Below are positions 27,709-36,063 of a stretch of DNA of 64,000 nucleotides, piece after piece. The stretch comes from CAVVFX01 sp963747535. GTDB lineage: Bacteria; Acidobacteriota; Terriglobia; Bryobacterales; Bryobacteraceae. Within the stretch, counting starts at the first letter, position 1, and every line of letters begins with the position of its first letter. The notes beneath the pieces are model-generated. The model was given only the letters and a program-made list of their open reading frames with translations. It searched no databases and had not been told where the DNA came from. The translations under genes and the position numbers were made by a program. The stretch spans positions 62,001-126,000 of the forward strand of contig CAVVFX010000001.1 in NCBI GenBank assembly GCA_963747535.1, written 5' to 3'.

Positions 27709-28524
27709 CTATTCATCCAACCCAATGTCGTACGACGCATCTGGTACGCTCACGTTCACTCGCTTTCGAATCCTGCCCTGGCGCATCACGCTTAAGGTGG
27801 CGGGTCCTTTGGGCACGTTGGTAAGGACGAACTGTCCGCGCATGTCCGTTTTGCTTCCATCCGCCGCGCTACTCTCCAGACGCACCGTGACATCCCCCAA
27901 CGGCTGCCCGTCTTTATCACGCACGGTTCCGCCGATGTGAATGCCAGTCTCAGGCGTCGCGCGCGATCCCGTGGGCAGGTAGCGCGCCGTGCGTGTAAGC
28001 ACCAGTGGCGCCTGAATCGCCACATCCAGGTCAAGCGGGGCAGTGACGATGTAACACAATGCTGGACGCGGCGGCGTTCCCAGCGCGCTCCAGATATCAA
28101 GGAAGCCCCCATTCTCATCCTTATCCCCGATTCGAGAAGTAATCGGCGGCTCGAGGTGTTGCAGCGATTCGGGCAACACGCCCACTGGTAACTCCTGGTA
28201 CCTCATCAGTGTTCCCAGTACCCGCCACAATAGCTCATGCTCGTCTTCGATTTCCGTCGTGAATACGCTTACCATGTAGTACAGATCGATCCGGCGCGGC
28301 GGCATCCGGCGCTCAGCTTTTCCGTTGCCTCGAATGGTTTGCATGCTCGTTTCGCGCTTCTCGGTGTTCTCGTTGATCGCAAATAGGAAGAAGTTGATCG
28401 TCGGACGCATAAGTGAGTTCGTCCAGTCCTTCGTTGAACTTTCAAAGAGCACATCGACCTCCTCGGGGATTTTCCCCTGCTCATGAAGCAATTTTTCTAA
28501 TGCGCATTGGACATCCACGATCAC
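27709..28524 (-). CDS. DUF4255 (Pvc16-like) tail terminator with carboxypeptidase-regulatory-like domain
   Basis: The 271-residue protein has an N-terminal DUF4255/Pvc16 domain (residues 1-190: LMRPTINFFLFAINENTEKR, RRIDLYYMVSVFTTEIEDEH, HELLWRVLGTLMRYQELP). Residues 190-271 form a beta-sandwich (GIHIGGTVRDKDGQPLGDVT, GQFVLTNVPKGP) of the carboxypeptidase-regulatory/CNA-B kind. Afp16/Pvc16 proteins cap the distal end of the tail and set its length together with the tape measure. The fused beta domain may display a surface-binding module. It lies 33 bases upstream of the sheath. Confidence 0.88.
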   Translation of the reverse strand: MIVDVQCALEKLLHEQGKIPEEVDVLFESSTKDWTNSLMRPTINFFLFAINENTEKRETSMQTIRGNGKAERRMPPRRIDLYYMVSVFTTEIEDEHELLWRVLGTLMRYQELPVGVLPESLQHLEPPITSRIGDKDENGGFLDIWSALGTPPRPALCYIVTAPLDLDVAIQAPLVLTRTARYLPTGSRATPETGIHIGGTVRDKDGQPLGDVTVRLESSAADGSKTDMRGQFVLTNVPKGPATLSVMRQGRIRKRVNVSVPDASYDIGLDE

Positions 28525-28663
28525 TGTCGCCTCTGATTACGTTCCCAGTCCGTTCTTATCTTTCCTTCATGCGATTTGCAAAAACGCTTCTTGCACCGCA
28601 CGTCCACTTTTCGTTCTCCGGTGCATCTCTTTCTTGACGCAGATCTTCCGATGCCGACCTCAG

Positions 28664-30094
28664 TTATCGCTGTGGAGCCGGGGTTGAGAGAGCAGAGCCA
28701 GGACCGGTCGGGAAGAATTCCACCACCGAATGCGGCTTCGGCGCGAAATGAACTACCCCACACTGGCCTTCCGATTCGGGTTCTGCCTCGAGGTGAGCGA
28801 TAGCCTCGCTCAATGCGCTCGGATAGTCGAAGTGCAGATTGCCATGCCAGTAACCAGCACTCAACACCGCGTCACCGCCGCCGCTATGGCTTGATGCCGA
28901 GGACGCCCCGGGCAACAATGCCTCACAAAAGGGCAGGAACAGATCAGAGCAGTTCATCTGCTCGCACGCCTCTATCAGGTCCGCAGCAAGGGTATTGGGA
29001 TCGTTGAGTTTCGCCGCTGGCTCGTGCTCTTCACAGATCAAAAAGATTAGGGCCGAGAGCAAAAGGCTACCTACTCCCGCTGTAATAGCCCCACTCATTG
29101 TTACCGTTTCGGATGTTCCGCCCAATCCCGCCGTTACGTCCGTCGCCGCATCTAGCACGTGTTTACCTACGTGCAAAGCGTCCGCGCCGATTTCGCCAAC
29201 ATGCATACCTGTCTCGGCAGTTTCAAGTGCCTTGAATTCGGGTCGTTCGGTATCGGGGTTGAATTGCACAGGTATGCCTACACTTCTTTGGCCAGCGGTA
29301 AACCCCTCCCTATATGCATCTACTGCATCGATCGAAACCGGACCAGGAAGCTGCGGATCACCAGTGGGGTTCGCGACCCCATCGTGGTAACCCCGTTGCC
29401 AAAACTCTTCGTTATCCGTTCCGGCGTAAGGGTTCATCACGGCCGACCATGGATCGGGAGGAGCTTTCTGGCGCTGGATCGTCGGCTCCGAAGTGCTTTC
29501 GAATCCTTTTGAACCGACTCCGCCGGTCTGCTGTATTACGTGAGTCAACTCGTGCGCCAGCAGTCTTTGCCCTGTTCTTGATCGCGGCGTATATTGTCCA
29601 GCGGCGAATACGATATTGTTTTGAAGCGTGTATGCTAGCGCATTGAAATGTCTTGCCGACTCCGCGGCTTTTTGATCCGTATGTACTCGGACGCGCCCGA
29701 AATCATGCCCAAAGCGCGGTTCCATCAGCGCGCGCGCTTGTTCATCCAACGGCTCGCCGGTTGAGTGCAGGCTGTCAATGTTGATATCGCCACTGGCGAC
29801 GTTCGACTGATTCTGCGCGGGCAATCTCGAACCCGCCCCTTCGACCCGCGCGATTTCGTCAGCGACGCGGTCGGCTTCCTGTTCGTACTTGTCGTCGGTT
29901 TGGCCGATCGCCGTTTTCAGTTGCGTCGGCAGCACTGCCATCTGTCCGAAATGATGCAGAGCGGGCCCTTGCGGACCGGTTGCGTTCGCGGGTAGGTCTT
30001 CACCCGCTTCAGGGGTGGAGTCCGCGCTCCTACGGAGACCGCCTTCGTATCGCTCGCGTTCGCATATGCGGCCGACTGAAGTTCGTTTCCTCAT
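28664..30094 (-). CDS. DUF4157 protein of CIS with HELTH motif
   Basis: The 476-residue protein has a DUF4157 domain at about residues 110-190: RALMEPRFGHDFGRVRVHTD, AAESARHFNALAYTLQNNIV, RLLAHELTHVIQQTG, with HELTH near 178-182. A hydrophobic stretch SGAITAGVGSLLLSALIFLI lies around residues 345-365 and could be a membrane or pore segment. The C terminus has no known fold. DUF4157 is the most CIS-associated toxin-linked domain, so this is a candidate effector or effector carrier. Its start overlaps the ATPase stop by four bases, the order seen in many extracellular CIS loci. Confidence 0.85.
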   Translation of the reverse strand: MRKRTSVGRICERERYEGGLRRSADSTPEAGEDLPANATGPQGPALHHFGQMAVLPTQLKTAIGQTDDKYEQEADRVADEIARVEGAGSRLPAQNQSNVASGDINIDSLHSTGEPLDEQARALMEPRFGHDFGRVRVHTDQKAAESARHFNALAYTLQNNIVFAAGQYTPRSRTGQRLLAHELTHVIQQTGGVGSKGFESTSEPTIQRQKAPPDPWSAVMNPYAGTDNEEFWQRGYHDGVANPTGDPQLPGPVSIDAVDAYREGFTAGQRSVGIPVQFNPDTERPEFKALETAETGMHVGEIGADALHVGKHVLDAATDVTAGLGGTSETVTMSGAITAGVGSLLLSALIFLICEEHEPAAKLNDPNTLAADLIEACEQMNCSDLFLPFCEALLPGASSASSHSGGGDAVLSAGYWHGNLHFDYPSALSEAIAHLEAEPESEGQCGVVHFAPKPHSVVEFFPTGPGSALSTPAPQR

Positions 30095-32139
30095 CCAGCC
30101 CCTGTCTGTTTTCCAGTCCAGCCTGCGATTTCCGTTTCGCTCAGTGACTTGTCTAGCTTGGCATACTCCGAGTGCGCCGCATGAAGCAAATGCGACATCC
30201 GGACTCGGTCATTTGCATCCGCCGCTGCAAACGCGGAGTTCAGCGCTATGTTTCGAATATTACCCCCGGAAACGTTGAGTTGCGCCAACTTCTCAATATC
30301 CAGGAACTCCGTCGGCGTTTCGGACGGGAAAACACGCCGCCAGATCTCGACTCTTTGTTCGGCGTGCGAGAATGGAAACTGCACAATGAAACGAATGCGC
30401 CTAAGGAATGCCGCATCGAGTGCGCTCTTCATATTTGTCGTCAGGATCGCTAAGCCGCGATAACACTCCATCCGCTGTAACAAATAGCTGACTTCGATAT
30501 TCGCGTAACGATCATGGCTGTCCTTGACCTCGCTCCGTTTGCCGAAGAGCGCGTCGGCCTCATCGAACAGCAGTATCGCGCCTCCAGACTCAGCCGCATC
30601 GAACACGCGCCGGAGGTTCTTCTCCGTCTCGCCGATATACTTGCTCACGACTGACGACAAATCGATGCGGTAAAGGTCCAAGCGCAGCTTTCGTGCAAGC
30701 ACCTCGGCCGCCATCGTTTTGCCAGTCCCGCTGGCGCCGGCGAAAAGCGCGCTGATGCCCAGTCCTCGCGCCCCCTTCGCAGCAAAACCCCAGGTCCCAT
30801 ACACCTTTGCGCGCTGCTGTACGTGAACGACAATTTCGCCCAGGACGTCCTTCTGCGCGTTGGGCAGAACCATATCGTCCCAACTTGCAGCAGGTTCGAT
30901 ATGCTGAGCGAGGCCTTCCATTCCAGAGCGCGTCTGATCTCGGCAAGCGTCCCAGAGCGCGTCGAAATTCATCGAAGGATCCTGGCTGACCCTGGCTTTG
31001 ACAGCCGCAGAATGGATCGCCGGAATGTTCAAGCTGAACTGCGACACAAGCTGGTCCAACTCTCCATTCAGTGCCTTGGCACAATCGCCTAACGCCAGGT
31101 TCCAAGCGAGGCGTTGCTCATTCACCGTGGGCGTCCGCACCTCGAAACTTATAGAATGGCGATGCCCGAACCTGCGACGCTCTCGGCTTGCCACGATCAA
31201 CGATCCCTGCATCCGCTGGACGAAATCGTTGATTCTGTCGTCGCGGACGGCGTCTCGCGCCTCATCATCTTCGCATTCAAGGAGCAACGCACCAGCCGTA
31301 AGGCCAGCCTCACGTTCCCACAGCCGGATGAGCGTTTGCACGTCACTTGGATTGTTGGGCAGGGCATGCGCTGCTATTGCGTGCAAATTCACACCGAGCG
31401 ATACGCAGGCACTGGCGGCGACGCTTTGTAAAGCCGATGCATCGGGGCCGTGCAAAAAAATGACGGGCAAGGGCGAGCGCTCAACCGCCCTTAACCACAC
31501 CTCAGCTACCTGCTCTGCAACAGCACTCTGCGTGGGTGTTAGCTCCTCCGGAGCGTACAGCCGCTCGACCAAGCCTTCCAGCCTTTGGTCAAGGTGGTGC
31601 ACGCCGATCAGGTAGTTAAGCACGCGCTCATCGATGCGAAGCGGACGAGTGGTTAGTGGCGCAGCGCCCGATCCGCCCAACGCCGCAAATTCAATAAGGC
31701 GCCATTTCCGAAGGGGGCGGTCTGGTGAAAGGGCGCTCCAGTGCGCCTCCGGTAATCCGGAAAACATAAGGCCGAACGTCGGGAAAGGGCGCTGCGGATC
31801 ACCGTGCGCGGTGGCGCAGAGTGCAGCGAAGCCGGCGTCGAGTTCCATACCGGCGCATACCAGCAGGACATCGCGTTCGAATGATGATAAGCCGAATAAG
31901 CCGCAAAGCGTTTCCAGAGCTGGCTGGGGAGACACGTACCGTGCGGCCTGGAGGTACAGTTCTTGCCCCTCCGCAATATGTGTGCTTACCTCGAGTAAAG
32001 CATTCTCATCCCTGGACCGCGCGATGGCGTAAGACAGTCGGCTTCGAACCACCGCAAGCGCCGCTGAGAGTGCGCATTGATTCGCCTCCGCCCACGTGTT
32101 GGAACTCTTTATCTCCATCTCGTTTTCATTTGCGCCCAT
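30091..32139 (-). CDS. CIS AAA+ ATPase (Afp15/Pvc15-like)
   Basis: In the 682-residue protein the N-terminal two-thirds is a helical region with a degenerate ATPase-like fold (LLVCAGMELDAGFAALCA, LPVIFLHGPDASALQSVA). The C-terminal AAA+ domain has Walker A GASGTGKTM near residue 468, Walker B ILLFDEADALFGKR near 521 and the second-region motif FLRRIRFIVQFPF. Afp15/Pvc15 is needed for assembly of Afp-type particles, probably remodelling or recycling tail parts. It overlaps the DUF4255 gene by 14 bases and the DUF4157 gene by four. Confidence 0.92.
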   Translation of the reverse strand: MGANENEMEIKSSNTWAEANQCALSAALAVVRSRLSYAIARSRDENALLEVSTHIAEGQELYLQAARYVSPQPALETLCGLFGLSSFERDVLLVCAGMELDAGFAALCATAHGDPQRPFPTFGLMFSGLPEAHWSALSPDRPLRKWRLIEFAALGGSGAAPLTTRPLRIDERVLNYLIGVHHLDQRLEGLVERLYAPEELTPTQSAVAEQVAEVWLRAVERSPLPVIFLHGPDASALQSVAASACVSLGVNLHAIAAHALPNNPSDVQTLIRLWEREAGLTAGALLLECEDDEARDAVRDDRINDFVQRMQGSLIVASRERRRFGHRHSISFEVRTPTVNEQRLAWNLALGDCAKALNGELDQLVSQFSLNIPAIHSAAVKARVSQDPSMNFDALWDACRDQTRSGMEGLAQHIEPAASWDDMVLPNAQKDVLGEIVVHVQQRAKVYGTWGFAAKGARGLGISALFAGASGTGKTMAAEVLARKLRLDLYRIDLSSVVSKYIGETEKNLRRVFDAAESGGAILLFDEADALFGKRSEVKDSHDRYANIEVSYLLQRMECYRGLAILTTNMKSALDAAFLRRIRFIVQFPFSHAEQRVEIWRRVFPSETPTEFLDIEKLAQLNVSGGNIRNIALNSAFAAADANDRVRMSHLLHAAHSEYAKLDKSLSETEIAGWTGKQTGAG

Positions 32140-32739
32140 TGATGATCACCGCCGATACTTCATAAACCATTGATGGACGATATCGCGCCTGCAATGCCGA
32201 CCATATGCGTGAGAGTTCTTCAAAGTCCAAAAACTGAGGGGTCAACCTGACTTTGTCGAGTTGATCCGCCAAGTCGGAATCCGCCAGCGCCGCCTGCGCC
32301 GGTGGCAGCAGCCCTTTGGTTTTCTTGGACGACGCTGATCCCAGCGAGTCTCGAATCGCGCTTCGCGAAAGGACGGGCGTCTGTTGCAACAACTGTATGG
32401 CGCAGCCCAGTAACATGTCGGCGTGAAAATCCTGTGTTCCGTAGGCAGTTACCAGGTAATACAAATCCAGACTCAGCCGATGCAAGGATTGTGGCTCGCC
32501 CTGCGAGCCGCAGCCGGCTTATCTGCAATTGGTCTGGGCAGCCTGGAATGCGGCGCAACGCGGTACATGAACAGATTCACTTGATTGTGCTCGTCAGCCC
32601 CGGTGGTGATGCGATCGGGGGGTAACGCGGTAACACTCACGTCGCCAACACTGCTGACTTCGGAGGAAGCCACCAGGCCATTGCCGAGAAGGCTCTTTAG
32701 CGACGCCGTGATGGATGCGATTGCGAGTGCCCCTGCCAT
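32126..32739 (-). pseudogene. Second DUF4255 protein, frameshifted
   Basis: From 32739 the frame gives MAGALAIASITASLKSLLGN and VNLFMYRVAPHS, the start of a DUF4255 domain, but runs to a stop at 32473. The family's next block (MHRLSLDLYYLVTAYGTQDF) continues in another frame from 32485 to 32126, ending YEVSAVIINGRK. So one indel between about 32485 and 32565 separates the halves, either a real mutation or a sequencing error. It is the first tail gene of the operon. A second, intact DUF4255 gene is at 27709-28524, so loss of this copy may be tolerated. Confidence 0.8.
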
Positions 32740-32752
32740 GGTTTGATCGACT

Positions 32753-33034
32753 CTATCGGCTCTCGTGTTCTTTGCTTCGGCTCAGATGATAGAGGGCGCG
32801 CTCTCCTCGCCCGACCTTTTCTAATACGCCCTTATCCGTCAGTTGCCCCAAGACCCTTTCCAGCAACTCAACACTTACTCTGACCTGCTGGCGCATGATC
32901 CACCACTCCGCTATTCCTTCCAGCGTCTCCATGGCTTGTGGATGCTCCGAGAGGTAACCAACAACGGCCTGAGAGACGTCCGCTTCACGCCACACGGAGT
33001 CGACACTGTTACTTGGTCGGTCTGATTCTGGCAT
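32753..33034 (-). CDS. Small winged-helix-like protein of CIS locus
   Basis: The start is placed at MPESDRPSNSVDSVWREADV (33034), where the conserved part begins; the frame is open to 33190. The 93-residue product contains YLSEHPQAMETLEGIAEWWI and VSVELLERVLGQLTDKGVLE, a helix-turn-helix with a likely wing (VGRGERALYHLS). I recall similar 80-100 residue genes next to the regulator in other CIS loci. Its place at the head of the operon suggests a regulatory role. It could also be a structural adaptor. Confidence 0.65.
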   Translation of the reverse strand: MPESDRPSNSVDSVWREADVSQAVVGYLSEHPQAMETLEGIAEWWIMRQQVRVSVELLERVLGQLTDKGVLEKVGRGERALYHLSRSKEHESR

Positions 33035-33232
33035 TTCTGTCGTCGCTCCCAAAGGCACGTTTGAGCCCACACGTTGAGCTTGACGGACAGCCACAGCTTT
33101 TAAGACTTTATCGGCCCTAAAGCGGAAGAGAATCGTTGGGGATGGGTGATGCGCGACACCTCGTACGGGGCGAATGCCGACGTAATTCATGAAAGTGCGA
33201 TTGTTTGAGGGTTTTCCGTGCTGGGTGGAGGG

Positions 33233-34291
33233 TCACCCACCCGGCGCGGATATTTCCACCCGGCCTTGCTCGTCATCGGAACGATGAGGAGGAGCGGAAT
33301 GAAAGACTTTCGGATCGAGCCGATATTTCTTGAGGAGTTTGCCGAGGTCCCGCCGCTCTTTGCCTGCCGCGACGGCAGCGCGGCTGATATTACCGTCGTG
33401 TCTTGACATCAATTGGCTGAGATACTCTCGCTCAAAGGCATCGACGACCTTTCGCTTGGCGGCATTGAAGCCGAGCGATCCTGCGGGGATTTCCAAAGCT
33501 CGACTTGGCAGCTTCAGGACGAGATCGTCGGCGCTGATCAAATCCGTCTCGCTGAGATGAATGCCCCGAATGATCGCGTTTTCCAGTTCTCTGACGTTGC
33601 CTGGCCAGTCGCAGGAAATCAGTGCCGCGACTGCGTCCGCACATAAGTGCAATGTTGCCCTGCCAGTCGGAGCGTGCTTCTTCAGAAAGTGGTCTGCCAG
33701 AGAGGGAATGTCCTCCTTGCGATACCGCAGGGGCGGCAGCGAAATCAGGAAGACCGAGAGGCGATAATAAAGGTCCGCACGAAAGAGTCCGGATCGTACG
33801 AGGTCATCCAGCCGGGCATTGGTTGCGGCGACTATCCGCACGTCCGCGTTCTGTTCCACGCTAGACCCGACCATGCGAAATCTCTTGTCTTGGAGCACTC
33901 GCAGGAGGCCGACTTGCGCCTTCGCGGGCAGGCTATCTACTTCATCAAGGAACAACGTGCCCAGTTCCGCCTGAGCAATCAGACCCGGCCTTCGCGCGCG
34001 GGCATCAGTGAAGGCGCCCCGTTCGTGTCCGAAGATTTCGGCTTCCATAAGCGTTTCCGCGAGCGAACCGCAATTCAGCGCAACAAAAGGGAACGAATCC
34101 CGATTGCTCAAATAGTGAATGGCCCGAGCCACTAGCTCCTTCCCCGTCCCCGTTTCTCCCGATATCAGAACTGTAGCCTCGCTTTTTGCAATTGCGGGGA
34201 GCTTCGCGATCGCGTTCAAAAACGCCGGTGCCGCACCGACGATTTTCGCAAGAGTTTGACTATCGCGCAGCCGATGAATCAACCTCTCCAT
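33233..34291 (-). CDS. Sigma-54-dependent transcriptional activator without receiver domain
   Basis: The 352-residue protein starts almost at the AAA+ domain. Walker A is GETGTGKE (45-52), the sigma-54 contact loop is GAFTDA (92-97, where GAFTGA is the common form), Walker B is LFLDEVDSL, and the arginine-finger region is SGLFRADLYYRLSVFLISLP. A Fis-type HTH lies near residues 305-330 (GNISRAAVAAGKERRDLGKL). With no N-terminal sensory or receiver domain, activity may depend on expression level or a partner protein. It is the first gene before the CIS operon in the same direction, so the system is probably sigma-54 controlled. Confidence 0.88.
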   Translation of the reverse strand: MERLIHRLRDSQTLAKIVGAAPAFLNAIAKLPAIAKSEATVLISGETGTGKELVARAIHYLSNRDSFPFVALNCGSLAETLMEAEIFGHERGAFTDARARRPGLIAQAELGTLFLDEVDSLPAKAQVGLLRVLQDKRFRMVGSSVEQNADVRIVAATNARLDDLVRSGLFRADLYYRLSVFLISLPPLRYRKEDIPSLADHFLKKHAPTGRATLHLCADAVAALISCDWPGNVRELENAIIRGIHLSETDLISADDLVLKLPSRALEIPAGSLGFNAAKRKVVDAFEREYLSQLMSRHDGNISRAAVAAGKERRDLGKLLKKYRLDPKVFHSAPPHRSDDEQGRVEISAPGG

Positions 34292-34764
34292 GATTTCCTT
34301 CCGGTTACCCTGGCTTGACTGCGTTTAATTCCGCAAGTGCGGACTTAGCTGCAGACTGATCCAGTGTTCAATGCGAGCGAATAAACCTCGACTCGCGAGC
34401 GATTAACAATGAATGGCATATCGTTTGTCATAGACCGTTCACGAATCTGGGACGACCCAGGGAAGAATGAAGATGTCCGCCGTCGGACTAATCTCATTAG
34501 CGAGACGATGATACCACGCACCGAAACTCGGCGCTCGTCCTCCCTGAGGGCAGTTGAGGGCGGTGGGACGATCCGCAGGGTCCGCAATCGTGTTCAATTA
34601 AGTTCTGATGGCCTTAAACTCTATTTGAACTCTGTCGAGGACACACTTGGAGCCGATATCGACGGTTTCGTTGCGAACTTGGGAGCGGGTGCCTGATAGG
34701 GTATACGCCCGGGCAGATCGCTGACCACCCGCCAAGAGGAGTTCGTCGGTAACATTCGCAGCTA
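34292..34764. other. Upstream region of the CIS regulator, no gene seen
   Basis: No convincing coding frame. It should hold the promoter of the sigma-54 activator on the minus strand. I see no clear -24/-12 or -35/-10 pair. The right edge is the left end of an IS630-type element. Confidence 0.45.
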
Positions 34765-36042
34765 AGTACACCGTTTCTAAATACGACGACGTATTATTTG
34801 GTTGTCTGACAGCGACTTTTGTGGCATCGTGGGCTCAGGTGCTTCGCGATGCCAAGAACGAGTCCGTTTATCATTCGACTATCGTCGTCAGAAGCCGCCG
34901 AGCTGCACAGCCGAGCCGCCAAGTATACGTTGCCTTATTTTCAGGTCCAGCGCGCCAAGATGATCTTGATGGCCGCTGAAGGATGGAGCAACGACGATAT
35001 TGCCAAACGGCTGGCAACTCGCCGTGATGTGGTTTCGACGTGGCGCAAGCGGTTCTTCACCGAGCGGCTTGCTGGGTTGGAAGAGCGTACTCGTCCGGGC
35101 CGCCCCCGGACTTTTTCCCCCTGAGTTGGTTGTGCAGATAAAAGCGTGGGCTTGTGAGCTCCCGTCGACACACAAGCTGCCGCTATCACGCTGGAGCACG
35201 TCCGACCTGGTGCGGGAAGTCTGCGACGCCGGGTTGGTCGCTTCTATCAGCGGCAGCACGCTGTGGCGCTGGTTACACCAGGATGCGATCCGGCCGTGGT
35301 ATCACCGGAGCTGGATCTTTCCCAAGGATCCAGACTTTGCCGAAAAGGCTGGCCGACTGTTGGATTTGTATAGCCGCCAATGGGAGGACAAGCCGCTAAA
35401 GGCCGATGAATTCGTTATCTCTGCGGATGAGAAGACGAGCATTCAGGCCCGCCGCCGTCTCCATCCCACTGAGCCCTGCAAGCCTCGTCGGGCGGCTCGC
35501 GTCGAGAATCGATACAAGCGTGGCCGGGCATGGGTTTACCTCAGCGCTTTGGATGTCCACCATGCGAGAGTATTCGGCAGGTGCGAGACCGACGACGGTA
35601 TTGCGCCATTTGATCGGTTGGCCGAGCAGGTAATGACACGGCCACCCGATGCCCGTCGCGTCTTCTGGATTGTAGACAACTGTTCAGTCCATCGCGGTCA
35701 AAGGGCAGTGGAGCGCCTGCGCGAACGATATCCTCGGCGCCCACAGGTACAGCTTGTCCATGCCCCCACCCATGCCAGTTGGCTCAATCAGGTCGAAATC
35801 TACTTCTAGATTGTTCAGAGAAAAGTTCTCACGCCGAATGACTTCCGCGATCTGGATACGCTCGCAGAGCGCCTGCTGGATTTTCAATACTACTGGGAAT
35901 CGACTGCGAAGCCGTTCGAGTGGAAGTTCACGCGGCAGGACCTAAACGATCTCCTCGCCAAACTCGATCAATCCATGACCGATCGGACGGCCTGGAGTTT
36001 GACGCCAAATAATACTTCGGCGTATTTATGAAACGGTGTACT
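34765..36042 (+). mobile_element. IS630-family element
   Basis: Imperfect terminal inverted repeats of about 38 bp bound the element. The left end begins agtacaccgtttctaaatac at 34765. The reverse complement of the right end begins agtacaccgtttcataaata, and both continue to a gtattatttgg block. About 1278 bp with one transposase gene, typical for IS630. The TA duplication expected for the family is not clear at both sides. Confidence 0.8.
34849..36031 (+). pseudogene. IS630 transposase (frameshift and in-frame stop)
   Basis: The first frame (MPRTSPFIIRLSSSEAAELH) carries a paired-type HTH and ends at 35124 after GRPRTFSP. The second frame continues with PELVVQIKAWACELP, the DDE core FVISADEKTSIQARRR (first Asp), FWIVDNCSVHRG (second Asp) and HASWLNQVEIYF. 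It stops at a TAG near 35807 where the family continues with a Ser codon, then resumes in the same frame (IVQRKVLTPNDF) to 36031. The first junction lies in a T5C5 run and could be a programmed -1 frameshift, common in IS630. The TAG, just after the catalytic-Glu motif, looks like real damage. Confidence 0.8.
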
Positions 36043-36063
36043 AAACTAATCTAAGTCACGTCC

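Noticed and set aside
33050..33070. Possible sigma-54 promoter (TGG-N10-GC spacing) just upstream of the small winged-helix gene
   Set aside because: GG/GC spacing fits, but the rest of the -24/-12 consensus is poor and it lies too close to the start codon.
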